From Dethiothermospora halolimnae (GTDB taxonomy: Bacteria > Bacillota > Clostridia > Tissierellales > VENL01): a stretch of 15,037 nucleotides of DNA. The DNA lies in the NCBI RefSeq assembly GCF_037577855.1, contig NZ_JBAKFX010000072.1:1-15037 (forward strand). Reading direction: 5' to 3'. The translations under genes were made by a program, and so were the position numbers. Below are positions 4,175 through 12,841 of this stretch, one piece after another. The number at the start of each line of letters is the position of its first letter. The stretch's first letter is position 1. The notes under the pieces were generated by a model. The model was not told the origin of the DNA. It ran no database searches and saw only the letters and a list, made by a program, of their open reading frames with translations.

Positions 4175-7100
4175 ATGGTGCATCCTGTTTCGAGTGGTAA
4201 ACGGGTTAGAATGAGTTATTCTAGAATTAATGAAGTTATGGATTTACCGGACTTGATAGAGGTACAGAAAAAGTCCTATGAATGGTTTATGGAAGACGGG
4301 TTAAAAGAGGTATTTGAAGACATTTCACCTATTCAAGACTATACTGGAAATTTAATATTGGAATTTGTTGATTACTATGTTGCATCAGAACCAAAGTATG
4401 ATGAAGAGGAATCAAAGGAGCGTGATGTTACATATTCGGCACCGTTAAAGGTGAAGGTAAGGCTTATTAATAAGGAAACAGGAGAAGTAAAAGAACAGGA
4501 AGTTTTCATGGGAGATTTCCCTTTGATGACTGAAAAAGGTACCTTTATTATAAATGGAGCTGAAAGGGTTATAGTCAGTCAGCTGGTAAGATCCCCTGGA
4601 GTGTATTATACTGAAAATATTGATAAAACTGGTAGAAGATTATACTCTGCAACCGTAATACCTAATAGAGGTGCGTGGTTAGAGTATGAAACTGACTCTA
4701 ATAATATAGTCCATGTTAGAGTTGATAGAACCAGAAAATTACCTATAACTGTATTGCTTAGAGCCATGGGATATGGAACTAATGCTGAGATAATAGAGTT
4801 ATTAGGTGAAAGTGAACAACTTCTTAAGAGTATTGAGAAAGATAATACAAAGACGGAAGAAGAGGGACTACTAGAGGTTTATAAAAGGTTAAGACCTGGA
4901 GAGCCCCCTACTGTTGATAGTGCTACGTCCTTACTTAATACCTTATTTTTTGATCATAAACGTTATGACTTAGCTAAGGTAGGTAGATACAAATTCAATA
5001 AAAAATTGGCTCTTAAAAATAGAATTCAAGATAGAGTGGCGGCAGAAAACATCATAGACCCTGAAACTGGAGAAATAATAGTTTCAGAGGGTGAAATGAT
5101 TACAAAGGAAAAGGCATTAGAAATAGAAGCAACAGGGATAAACTCTGTAGATATAGCAAGTGGAGAAAATAATATAGCAAGGGTGATAGGGAATCATTTT
5201 ATTGATGTAGAAGCTTTTAATCTACCATTTCCAAGTGATGAAGTAGGACTAAGGGAAAGGGTTTATTACCCTGTTATGAAAGAAATACTTGATGAATTTG
5301 ATGATGAAGATGAAATAAAGTCTGCAATAAAAGATCGAATAAGAGAGTTACAACCTAAGCATATAGTGAAATCGGACATTATTGCTTCTATAAACTATGA
5401 GTTTAACCTATTCCACGCAGTTGGTGATACTGATGATATAGATCACCTTGGTAATAGAAGAATAAGATCTGTTGGAGAATTATTACAAAACCAATTTAGA
5501 ATTGGTTTATCTAGGATGGAGAGAGTAGTTAGAGAAAGAATGACCATTCAAGATATTGATGTAATAACTCCCCAAGCTTTAATTAATATAAGACCTGTAG
5601 CGGCGGCTATTAAAGAGTTCTTTGGTAGCAGTCAATTGTCACAGTTTATGGACCAGACTAATCCACTTTCAGAGTTAACCCATAAGAGAAGAATGTCAGC
5701 ATTAGGACCAGGTGGCCTTAGTAGAGATAGAGCTGGATTTGAAGTTAGGGACGTTCATCAATCCCATTACGGTAGAATGTGTCCTATAGAGACTCCAGAG
5801 GGGCCTAATATCGGACTTATTACATCCTTGGCTACCTATGCAAAAATAAATGAATACGGCTTTATAGAGGCTCCATTTAGAAAGATAGATAAGGAGCGAG
5901 GTGTGGTAACGGATCAAATAGATTACATGACTGCAGATGTGGAGGATTACTATATAGTTGCCCAATCTAATGAACCTATAGATGAAGAAGGAAGGTTTGT
6001 TAACAAGAAGGTTATAGCTAGAGGTAAATATGGAGCTATAGATGTTGTACCTAGCAAAGAAATAGATTATATGGATGTTTCTCCTAAGCAAATAGTATCA
6101 GTTGGTACATCTATGATTCCATTCTTAGAAAATGATGATGCTACTAGAGCTTTAATGGGTGCAAACATGCAGAAGCAAGCTGTACCTTTACTGAAGGCCG
6201 ATGCCCCTGTTATAGGAACAGGTATGGAATATAAGGCGGCTAAAGACTCTGGGGTTATAGTGATTGCTAAAAATAGTGGTAAAGTTACAAGGGTTACTGC
6301 TGATGAAATAATGGTAAAACGTGATGATGATGGTCAGATAGATAAGTATAAACTACTTAAATTTAAACGCTCTAATCAAGGTACTTGTATTAATCAAAAA
6401 CCTATAGTTGAAAATGGAGAACAGGTTAAAAAAGGACAGATAATAGCCGATGGTCCATCAACGGATAAAGGTGAGATAGCCCTTGGTAGAAACATGTTGA
6501 TAGCATTTATGACATGGGAAGGATATAACTATGAGGATGCTATTTTAATAAGTGAAAAACTAGTAGTTGAAGACTCATTAACGTCTATTCATATAGAAGA
6601 ATATGAAGCAGATGCAAGGGATACAAAACTTGGACCTGAAGAGATAACAAGGGATATACCTAACGTAGGAGAAGATTCCCTTAAGAATTTAGATGAGCGT
6701 GGAATAATAAGAATTGGTGCCGAGGTTAAATCAGGAGATATACTTGTTGGAAAAGTAACACCAAAGGGAGAAACAGAATTAACTGCTGAAGAGAGACTTC
6801 TTAGGGCTATTTTCGGTGAAAAGGCTAGAGAAGTTAGGGATACATCCCTTAGAGTTCCCCATGGTGAAACGGGTATTATTGTTGATGTTAAAGTATTTAC
6901 AAGGGAAAATGGTGATGAGTTACCACCTGGAGTAAATCAGCTAGTAAGGGTATATATAGCAACTAAACGTAAAATAAACGTTGGAGATAAAATGTGTGGT
7001 AGACATGGTAACAAAGGGGTTATTTCAAGAATTCTTCCTGAAGAAGATATGCCATTTTTACCTGATGGAACTCCCCTTGAGGTAGTACTTAACCCTCTAG

Positions 7101-7753
7101 GTATACCATCACGTATGAATATAGGTCAGGTACTTGAAACCCACCTTGGTATGGCTGCAAAATCCCTTGATTGGATGGTGGCAACACCTGTATTTGATGG
7201 TGCCAATGAAGATGATATAAAAGAAGCACTTCAGAAAGCGGGCTTACCGGAGTCAGGTACTATACAGCTTAGAGATGGCAGAACAGGGGAAGAGTTTGAT
7301 AGTCCTGTAACCGTTGGTTATATGTACATGTTAAAACTTCATCATCTTGTAGATGATAAGATACATGCTAGATCTACTGGACCATATTCTCTAGTTACAC
7401 AGCAACCCCTTGGTGGTAAAGCTCAGTTTGGTGGACAGAGATTTGGTGAGATGGAGGTTTGGGCACTAGAGGCCTATGGTGCTTCCTATACACTACAAGA
7501 GATATTAACGGTTAAGTCTGATGACGTAGTTGGTCGTGTTAAGGCATATGAAGCCATAGTTAAAGGTGAAAACATACCAGAACCGGGAATACCAGAATCC
7601 TTTAAGGTATTAATTAAAGAATTACAAAGTTTATCGTTGGATATAAAGGTGTTATCCGATGATGATAATGAAATAGAGATAAAAGAATCTGATGATGATG
7701 AAATTGGAAACTTAGATATAGAGCTAGATGATTCTAAAGATGAAGATAATTAG
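4175..7753 (+). CDS. rpoB: DNA-directed RNA polymerase subunit beta
   Basis: The beta subunit forms half of the RNA polymerase active-site cleft. The 1192-residue protein is full length for a Firmicute without large insertions. The N-terminal lobes contain GTFIINGAERVIVSQL. The rifampicin-binding region lies at about residues 484-515 (SQLSQFMDQTNPLSELTHKR). Q490, D493, H503 and S508 match E. coli Q513, D516, H526 and S531 of the sensitive type. The catalytic-region lysines K931 and K939 lie in KRKINVGDKMCGRHGNKG. The clamp-contact end has GGKAQFGGQRFGEMEVWALEAYGA. An acidic, Asp/Glu-rich tail follows residue 1160. The ATG start has SD AAGGGGTGA (4160-4168). The gene has its own promoter and is followed by rpoC. 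Confidence 0.99.
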   Translation: MVHPVSSGKRVRMSYSRINEVMDLPDLIEVQKKSYEWFMEDGLKEVFEDISPIQDYTGNLILEFVDYYVASEPKYDEEESKERDVTYSAPLKVKVRLINKETGEVKEQEVFMGDFPLMTEKGTFIINGAERVIVSQLVRSPGVYYTENIDKTGRRLYSATVIPNRGAWLEYETDSNNIVHVRVDRTRKLPITVLLRAMGYGTNAEIIELLGESEQLLKSIEKDNTKTEEEGLLEVYKRLRPGEPPTVDSATSLLNTLFFDHKRYDLAKVGRYKFNKKLALKNRIQDRVAAENIIDPETGEIIVSEGEMITKEKALEIEATGINSVDIASGENNIARVIGNHFIDVEAFNLPFPSDEVGLRERVYYPVMKEILDEFDDEDEIKSAIKDRIRELQPKHIVKSDIIASINYEFNLFHAVGDTDDIDHLGNRRIRSVGELLQNQFRIGLSRMERVVRERMTIQDIDVITPQALINIRPVAAAIKEFFGSSQLSQFMDQTNPLSELTHKRRMSALGPGGLSRDRAGFEVRDVHQSHYGRMCPIETPEGPNIGLITSLATYAKINEYGFIEAPFRKIDKERGVVTDQIDYMTADVEDYYIVAQSNEPIDEEGRFVNKKVIARGKYGAIDVVPSKEIDYMDVSPKQIVSVGTSMIPFLENDDATRALMGANMQKQAVPLLKADAPVIGTGMEYKAAKDSGVIVIAKNSGKVTRVTADEIMVKRDDDGQIDKYKLLKFKRSNQGTCINQKPIVENGEQVKKGQIIADGPSTDKGEIALGRNMLIAFMTWEGYNYEDAILISEKLVVEDSLTSIHIEEYEADARDTKLGPEEITRDIPNVGEDSLKNLDERGIIRIGAEVKSGDILVGKVTPKGETELTAEERLLRAIFGEKAREVRDTSLRVPHGETGIIVDVKVFTRENGDELPPGVNQLVRVYIATKRKINVGDKMCGRHGNKGVISRILPEEDMPFLPDGTPLEVVLNPLGIPSRMNIGQVLETHLGMAAKSLDWMVATPVFDGANEDDIKEALQKAGLPESGTIQLRDGRTGEEFDSPVTVGYMYMLKLHHLVDDKIHARSTGPYSLVTQQPLGGKAQFGGQRFGEMEVWALEAYGASYTLQEILTVKSDDVVGRVKAYEAIVKGENIPEPGIPESFKVLIKELQSLSLDIKVLSDDDNEIEIKESDDDEIGNLDIELDDSKDEDN

Positions 7754-7761
7754 AAAAATAG

Positions 7762-7783
7762 TAAGTAAATCAAAAATTACTTA
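7762..7783 (+). other. Small hairpin between rpoB and rpoC
   Basis: TAAGTAA (7762-7768) pairs with TTACTTA (7777-7783) around an 8-nt A-rich loop. No T-run follows, so it should not terminate transcription. It covers the first base of an ATG at 7783 that lacks an SD, which supports the downstream TTG as the rpoC start. It may be a cleavage or spacing element between the two cistrons. Confidence 0.4.
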
Positions 7784-7803
7784 TGGAAGGGAGAGAGAGC
7801 CCC

Positions 7804-10800
7804 TTGTTTGAATTTAATAACTTCGATGCAATAAGAATAGGGTTGGCTTCTCCTGAAAAAATTAGACGATGGTCTAAGGGAGAAGTCAAAAAGCCAGAAA
7901 CAATTAACTATAGGACATTAAAGCCAGAAAAAGAAGGGCTTTTTTGTGAAAAAATATTTGGCCCCACAAAGGATTGGGAATGTCATTGTGGTAAATATAA
8001 GAGGGTAAGATATAAAGGTGTTGTTTGTGATAGATGTGGAGTTGAAGTAACAAAATCTAAGGTAAGAAGGGAAAGGATGGGACATATAGAGCTTGCTGCT
8101 CCTGTTTCCCATATATGGTATTTCAAAGGAATACCTAGTAGAATGGGACTTATATTAGATATGTCTCCAAGATCTTTAGAGAAAGTACTTTATTTTGCTT
8201 CATATATAGTTATAGATCCAGGTGAAACTCCTTTGTCCGAGAAGCAGCTGTTAAGCGAAAGAGAATATAGAGATGCCATTGATAAGTATGGTAGAAAATT
8301 CAAAGCTGGTATGGGTGCTGAATCGGTAAAGGAAGTTTTAGGTAATATTGATTTAGAAAAAGAAGCTAAAGAACTAAGGATGGCTTTAAAAGAAACATCT
8401 GGTCAAAAGAAAGTTAGGATAATAAGAAGATTAGAAGTAATAGAGGCATTTAGGAGATCTGGAAATAATCCAGAATGGATGATACTAGATGTAATCCCTA
8501 TAATTCCTCCTGACTTAAGACCTATGGTACAACTTGATGGGGGAAGATTTGCTACTTCTGACTTAAATGACCTATATAGAAGGGTTATAAATAGAAATAA
8601 TAGATTAAAGAGACTATTAGATTTAGGTGCCCCTGACATAATCGTTAGAAACGAGAAAAGAATGTTACAGGAAGCGGTAGATGCACTAATAGATAATGGT
8701 AGAAGAGGAAGGCCAGTTACTGGTCCTGGAAATAGACCTCTAAAATCCCTTTCAGATATGCTAAAGGGTAAGCAAGGTAGATTTAGACAGAACCTACTTG
8801 GAAAAAGGGTTGACTATTCTGGACGTTCAGTTATAGTTGTTGGACCGGAGCTTAAGTTTTATCAGTGTGGTCTTCCAAAGAAAATGGCCCTTGAATTATT
8901 TAAGCCATTTGTAATGAGAAGACTAGTAAATGAAGGTCATGCCCATAATATTAAGAGTGCTAAAAGGAAAGTAGAGAGGGTTGATCCTGTTGTTTGGGAT
9001 GTACTAGAAGAAGTTATAAAAGAACATCCGGTTTTATTAAACCGTGCGCCAACTCTTCATAGACTTGGTATTCAGGCCTTTGAACCTGTTTTAGTGGAAG
9101 GTAAAGCTATTAAGTTACATCCCCTTGTTTGTACAGCTTATAATGCTGACTTTGACGGTGACCAAATGGCGGTTCACGTTCCATTATCAGCTGAAGCTCA
9201 GGCAGAGGCCAGATTCTTGATGCTTTCTGTTAATAACATTTTGGCACCAAAGGATGGAAAGCCAGTAACAACTCCTACTCAGGATATGGTATTAGGTGCT
9301 TATTACTTAACGATAGATGTAGAGGGTGAAAAGGGTGAAGGCAAGGTATTTAAAGACTTTGATGAACTAATGCTTGCCTATTACAATAAAGAAGTTGAGT
9401 TACATGCAAAGGTAAAACTAAGAATTAAATTAGATGGAGATAAGAGGGGTAAGTTAGTTGAAAGTACTGTTGGTAGATTTATATTTAACGAACATATACC
9501 TCAAGATCTTGGCTTTGTAGATAGAAGTAAAGATAAGTATTCTTTAGAAATTGATACACTAGTTGATAAAAAGATGCTTGGTAAGATAATAGAGAAATGT
9601 TTTAGAAAGCATGGTAATACAATAACTTCTATAGTATTAGACCATATGAAAGATATGGGATATCATTATTCTACTATTGGGGCTATTACAATAAGTGTTG
9701 CAGATATAGTGGTTCCCGACGAGAAACCACAATTATTATCAGAAGCTGAACAGTCAGTTGATAAATATGAAAAGGCATACAGAAGAGGTCTTATATCAGA
9801 TGAAGAGAGATATGAGAAAGTATTAGAGGTATGGAATAAAACAACTGAAAATGTAACAGCTGCCCTTATGGATAATCTAGATAGACTAAATAATATATTT
9901 ATCATGTCCCATTCAGGAGCTAGAGGTAGTAGAAACCAGATAAAACAGTTAGGTGGTATGAGGGGTCTTATGGCCAATGCCTCAGGTAGAACCGTTGAAC
10001 AGCCTATAAAATCTAACTTTAGAGAAGGTTTAACAGTACTAGAATTCTTTATATCTACCCATGGTTCTAGAAAGGGTAATGCCGATACTGCATTAAGAAC
10101 TGCCGACTCAGGGTATTTAACAAGAAGACTTGTTGATGTAAGTCAAGATGTTATTATAAGAGAAGGTGACTGTGGAACTGACCATGGTATAGTTGCTAAG
10201 GCATTTAAAGATGGTAAAGAAGAAATAGAAAATCTATGGGATAGAATAGAAGGGCGATATAGTTTTGATGATATATTCCACCCAGAAACTAATGAATTAA
10301 TAGTTGGTGCTGGAGAATTAATAACAGAAGATATTGCTGATAAAATAATTGAAGCTGGAATAGAAGAAGTTAATGTAAGGTCAGTATTAACTTGTAGGAC
10401 TAGACATGGTATTTGTAAGAAATGCTATGGTAGAAACCTTGCTACTGGAAAGCCAGTGGATGTTGGGGAATCAGTTGGTATAATTGCAGCCCAGTCTATA
10501 GGTGAACCCGGTACTCAGCTTACAATGAGAACTTTCCATACAGGTGGTATAGCCGGATCTGATATTACTCAAGGTTTACCGAGGGTAGAGGAGTTATTTG
10601 AGGCTAGAAAACCAAAAGGTTTGGCTATTATAGCTGAAATACCAGGTTCAATATCGATAAAAGAAACTAAAAGAAAGAAAGAAGTTATCGTAACCGGAGA
10701 CGATGGAGAGTCTAAGTCCTATACTATACCCTATGGTTCAAGACTTAAAGTTAGAGAAGGGGATATTATAGAAGCTGGAGATGAAATTACAGAAGGGTCA

Positions 10801-11313
10801 GTAAATCCCCATGATATCTTAAAGATAAAAGGAATCGGTGGAGTTCAATCATATCTTGTAAAAGAAGTTCAGAGGGTTTATAGAATGCAAGGTGTTGATA
10901 TAAATGATAAACATATAGAAGTTGTAGTAAGACAGATGATGAGTAAAGTAAAAGTAGAAGATGCTGGAGACACTGATTTATTACCAGGAAGTTTAGTTAA
11001 TATATTTGAGTTTGAAGAAGCCAACCAAAAAGTTGAAAGTATAGGTGGAGAACCTGGAGTAGGGAGGCGAGTACTACTTGGTATTACTAAGGCATCTCTT
11101 GCTACAGAATCCTTCTTATCTGCTGCTTCATTCCAGGAAACAACGAGGGTTCTTACAGAGGCAGCTATAAAGGGTAAGGAAGATAATTTAATAGGACTTA
11201 AAGAAAATGTAATAATAGGTAAACTTATTCCTGCAGGTACAGGGATGCGAAAGTATAAAAACGTTGCAATAAACACTCCAGAACCTGTACAAAAACAGGA
11301 GTTAGAAGTTTAA
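7804..11313 (+). CDS. rpoC: DNA-directed RNA polymerase subunit beta'
   Basis: The beta' subunit holds the catalytic magnesium of RNA polymerase. The protein has 1169 residues from a TTG start at 7804, giving MFEFNNFDAIRIGLASPEKI, the usual Clostridia N-terminus. The GGAAGGGAG SD (7785-7793) lies 10 nt upstream. An in-frame ATG at 7783 would add seven residues but overlaps that SD and has none of its own. The N-terminal zinc site is C60, C62, C75 and C78. The catalytic NADFDGDQ puts the metal-binding aspartates at D449, D451 and D453. The second zinc site is C790, C864, C871 and C874. The bridge-helix region (GNADTALRTADSGYLTRRL) and the trigger-loop region (TMRTFHTGGIAGSDITQGL) are both present. 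No terminator is visible after it. Confidence 0.98.
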   Translation: MFEFNNFDAIRIGLASPEKIRRWSKGEVKKPETINYRTLKPEKEGLFCEKIFGPTKDWECHCGKYKRVRYKGVVCDRCGVEVTKSKVRRERMGHIELAAPVSHIWYFKGIPSRMGLILDMSPRSLEKVLYFASYIVIDPGETPLSEKQLLSEREYRDAIDKYGRKFKAGMGAESVKEVLGNIDLEKEAKELRMALKETSGQKKVRIIRRLEVIEAFRRSGNNPEWMILDVIPIIPPDLRPMVQLDGGRFATSDLNDLYRRVINRNNRLKRLLDLGAPDIIVRNEKRMLQEAVDALIDNGRRGRPVTGPGNRPLKSLSDMLKGKQGRFRQNLLGKRVDYSGRSVIVVGPELKFYQCGLPKKMALELFKPFVMRRLVNEGHAHNIKSAKRKVERVDPVVWDVLEEVIKEHPVLLNRAPTLHRLGIQAFEPVLVEGKAIKLHPLVCTAYNADFDGDQMAVHVPLSAEAQAEARFLMLSVNNILAPKDGKPVTTPTQDMVLGAYYLTIDVEGEKGEGKVFKDFDELMLAYYNKEVELHAKVKLRIKLDGDKRGKLVESTVGRFIFNEHIPQDLGFVDRSKDKYSLEIDTLVDKKMLGKIIEKCFRKHGNTITSIVLDHMKDMGYHYSTIGAITISVADIVVPDEKPQLLSEAEQSVDKYEKAYRRGLISDEERYEKVLEVWNKTTENVTAALMDNLDRLNNIFIMSHSGARGSRNQIKQLGGMRGLMANASGRTVEQPIKSNFREGLTVLEFFISTHGSRKGNADTALRTADSGYLTRRLVDVSQDVIIREGDCGTDHGIVAKAFKDGKEEIENLWDRIEGRYSFDDIFHPETNELIVGAGELITEDIADKIIEAGIEEVNVRSVLTCRTRHGICKKCYGRNLATGKPVDVGESVGIIAAQSIGEPGTQLTMRTFHTGGIAGSDITQGLPRVEELFEARKPKGLAIIAEIPGSISIKETKRKKEVIVTGDDGESKSYTIPYGSRLKVREGDIIEAGDEITEGSVNPHDILKIKGIGGVQSYLVKEVQRVYRMQGVDINDKHIEVVVRQMMSKVKVEDAGDTDLLPGSLVNIFEFEEANQKVESIGGEPGVGRRVLLGITKASLATESFLSAASFQETTRVLTEAAIKGKEDNLIGLKENVIIGKLIPAGTGMRKYKNVAINTPEPVQKQELEV

Positions 11314-11324
11314 CATATAAATTG

Positions 11325-11353
11325 TTGACAGCTTACTAATCTGATGTTAAAAT
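11325..11353 (+). promoter_or_regulatory. Sigma-A promoter for the str-type operon
   Basis: A perfect TTGACA (11325-11330), a 17-nt spacer and TAAAAT (11348-11353) are present, with a TG at 11345-11346 giving an extended -10. It begins 12 bp after the rpoC stop. The likely transcript start is near 11358-11360. It should drive rplGB, rpsL, rpsG, fusA and tuf. Because no terminator separates rpoC from it, readthrough from rpoBC probably adds to expression. Confidence 0.87.
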
Positions 11354-11393
11354 ATATGAGTGTGTAAATTTGGATGGTTGACTCTTTTATATA

Positions 11394-11427
11394 CTAGAAG
11401 GTTATGCGTAGGTGCATAATCTTCTAG
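11394..11427 (+). other. 14-bp hairpin in the str operon leader
   Basis: CTAGAAGGTTATGC (11394-11407) pairs with GCATAATCTTCTAG (11414-11427) over 14 bp with a single G-U pair and a 6-nt loop GTAGGT. The following sequence is ATATTC then A-rich, so this is not an intrinsic terminator. It ends 10 nt before the rplGB SD AAGGAGG (11438-11444). The first downstream product belongs to a family of kink-turn RNA binders, but no kink-turn (C-stem, 3-nt bulge, tandem G-A pairs) can be seen in this hairpin. A regulatory role is possible but not shown. Confidence 0.6.
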
Positions 11428-11452
11428 ATATTCAAAAAAGGAGGAAACTTAA

Positions 11453-11695
11453 TTGTTATCTCAATTGAAAGATAAAAAAAAGATGGTAGGTACAAAACAG
11501 GCTAAAAAAGCAGTAGTTAATGGTAACGCGGAAATTGTTTTTATAGCAAAGGATGCCGATACACATATAGTTAATTTTTTAGTTGATCTGTGTAATAAGG
11601 AATCTGTAAAAATAGTTTACGTAAATACAATGAAAGAATTAGGAAAGGCCTGTGGCATTGATGTTGGAGCAGCATCGGCTGTTCTATTGAAATAG
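11453..11695 (+). CDS. rplGB: L7Ae-family kink-turn RNA-binding protein (YbxF-like)
   Basis: The protein has 80 residues and belongs to the bacterial L7Ae/L30e/S12e/Gadd45 family. It contains the family core GTKQAKKAV, IVFIAKDAD and MKELGKACGIDVGAASAVLL. Homologues in Bacillus (YbxF) bind kink-turn RNA and associate with the ribosome; the exact job is not settled. The start is TTG at 11453, served by AAGGAGG (11438-11444) eight bases upstream, and no ATG is available near. The position between rpoC and rpsL is the conserved one in Firmicutes. It is the first gene behind the promoter at 11325-11353, and rpsL follows after 25 bp. Confidence 0.93.
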   Translation: MLSQLKDKKKMVGTKQAKKAVVNGNAEIVFIAKDADTHIVNFLVDLCNKESVKIVYVNTMKELGKACGIDVGAASAVLLK

Positions 11696-11720
11696 TAGAA
11701 ATTTGGAAGGAGGTGCCTAG

Positions 11721-12134
11721 ATGCCAACGATTAATCAATTAGTTAGAAAAAGCAGAAAAACAACTTCAAAGAAGACTAAATCCCCACACTTGAATGTTAC
11801 TTTTAACTCTTTAAAAAAGAAGTCTGTAAAAGTTAACTCACCACAAAAAAGAGGGGTTTGTACAGCTGTTAAGACAATAACACCTAAAAAGCCTAACTCT
11901 GCCTTAAGAAAGGTTGCCAGAGTAAGACTTACTAATGGATCTGAGGTTACTGCATATATTCCAGGTATAGGTCATAACCTACAAGAGCATAGTGTTGTTC
12001 TTATAAGAGGAGGTAGAGTTAAAGACTTACCAGGAGTTAGATACCATATAGTTAGAGGAACATTAGATACTGCAGGTGTTGAAGACAGAATGCAGTCAAG
12101 ATCAAAGTACGGTACAAAAAGACCTAAGAAGTAA
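11721..12134 (+). CDS. rpsL: 30S ribosomal protein S12
   Basis: S12 lies at the decoding centre and affects fidelity and streptomycin response. The 137-residue protein is the longer Gram-positive form. It has an extra basic segment (about residues 16-38) between the N-terminal MPTINQLVRK and the conserved SPQKRGVCTAV. The streptomycin-related loops are unaltered: TPKKPNSALRK carries K57 (E. coli K43) and GGRVKDLPGVRYH carries K101 (E. coli K88). This predicts no rpsL-type resistance. The C-terminus SRSKYGTKRPKK is typical. The ATG start has SD AAGGAGGTG (11707-11715). A 147-nt structured spacer separates it from rpsG. Confidence 0.98.
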   Translation: MPTINQLVRKSRKTTSKKTKSPHLNVTFNSLKKKSVKVNSPQKRGVCTAVKTITPKKPNSALRKVARVRLTNGSEVTAYIPGIGHNLQEHSVVLIRGGRVKDLPGVRYHIVRGTLDTAGVEDRMQSRSKYGTKRPKK

Positions 12135-12136
12135 AT

Positions 12137-12238
12137 TGTCGATAAGCGAAAAAATGCGGTGACATACCCCTTGATATATATATGATAGGGTATATTTCAC
12201 GAGGAGCATTTTAGAGCACGACGACATACTAATTGTCG
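12137..12238 (+). promoter_or_regulatory. Structured rpsL-rpsG spacer RNA, candidate S7 target
   Basis: Nested helices can be drawn. AAAATGC (12151-12157) pairs with GCATTTT (12206-12212), GTGA (12159-12162) with TCAC (12197-12200), and ATACCC (12164-12169) with GGGTAT (12188-12193) under an 18-nt TA-rich loop. An outer TGTCG (12137-12141) can pair with CGACA (12222-12226). The same CGACA can instead pair with a second TGTCG (12234-12238). The 9-nt AATTGTCGA occurs at 12134-12142 and 12231-12239, so the two pairings are mutually exclusive. The rpsG SD lies 28 nt downstream. In E. coli, S7 represses the str operon by binding the rpsL-rpsG spacer; an equivalent role here is inference. Confidence 0.6.
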
Positions 12239-12281
12239 AGTACCCATGAATTAATCTTAGATTATTAAGGAGGGAAGTAAG

Positions 12282-12752
12282 GTGCCAAGAAAAGGGAATA
12301 TACCTAAAAGAAAAGTACAAGAGGATCCTATCTACAGAGATGTGGTAGTGACAAAATTAATAAATAATATAATGTTAGATGGTAGAAGAGGTGCTGCACA
12401 AAGAATAGTGTACGGAGCCTTTGAAGATATAAAAGAGAAAACTGGAGAAGATCCACTAGAGGTTTTCTATAAGGCAATGGATAACATTATGCCAGTTTTA
12501 GAGGTAAAAGCAAGACGTGTTGGTGGTTCAACATATCAAGTTCCAGTTGAAGTTAGACCTGATAGAAGACAAACATTAGGACTAAGACATTTAGTAACTT
12601 TCGCTCGTAAAAGAGGAGAAAGAACTATGAAAGATAGAGTAGCTAAGGAAATAATGGATGCTGCTAATAACACTGGTGCAAGTGTTAAAAAGAGAGAAGA
12701 TATGCACAAGATGGCAGAAGCTAATAAAGCATTTGCTCATTACAGATGGTAA
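12282..12752 (+). CDS. rpsG: 30S ribosomal protein S7
   Basis: S7 is a primary 16S rRNA-binding protein that nucleates assembly of the 30S head and contacts tRNA at the E site. The protein has 156 residues, the common bacterial length. It contains MPRKGNIPKRKVQEDPIYRD, LINNIMLDGRRGAAQRIVY, ARRVGGSTYQVPVEVRPDRR and the end HKMAEANKAFAHYRW. The start is GTG at 12282, placed by SD AAGGAGGG (12267-12274) seven bases upstream. It belongs to the str-type operon between rpsL and fusA and follows a structured spacer that may be its own regulatory target. No oddities in the protein. Confidence 0.98.
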   Translation: MPRKGNIPKRKVQEDPIYRDVVVTKLINNIMLDGRRGAAQRIVYGAFEDIKEKTGEDPLEVFYKAMDNIMPVLEVKARRVGGSTYQVPVEVRPDRRQTLGLRHLVTFARKRGERTMKDRVAKEIMDAANNTGASVKKREDMHKMAEANKAFAHYRW

Positions 12753-12783
12753 TCACTGTCTTTATAAAAAAATGTTTAATTTT

Positions 12784-12810
12784 CTAATAGTTGGGAACTA
12801 TAATAATTAG
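12784..12810 (+). other. Small hairpin between rpsG and fusA
   Basis: ATAGTT (12787-12792) pairs with AACTAT (12796-12801) around GGG, with an outer CTA/TAG pairing (12784-12786 with 12808-12810). No T-run follows. The fusA SD begins 18 nt later. It is a weak structure of unknown meaning, recorded because it covers a TTG (12791) that would otherwise allow a longer fusA frame. Confidence 0.3.
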
Positions 12811-12841
12811 ACTAAATTCAGCAGCAGAAAGGAGGAGTATT

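Noticed and set aside
5618..5698. Possible rifampicin-resistance changes in rpoB, and streptomycin-resistance changes in rpsL
   Set aside because: The key residues (Q490, D493, H503, S508 of beta; K57 and K101 of S12) are the sensitive-type residues. Small differences nearby are ordinary lineage variation.
12791..12841. TTG start for fusA giving 17 extra residues
   Set aside because: No SD, it lies in a small hairpin, and EF-G normally begins MPR as seen from GTG 12842.
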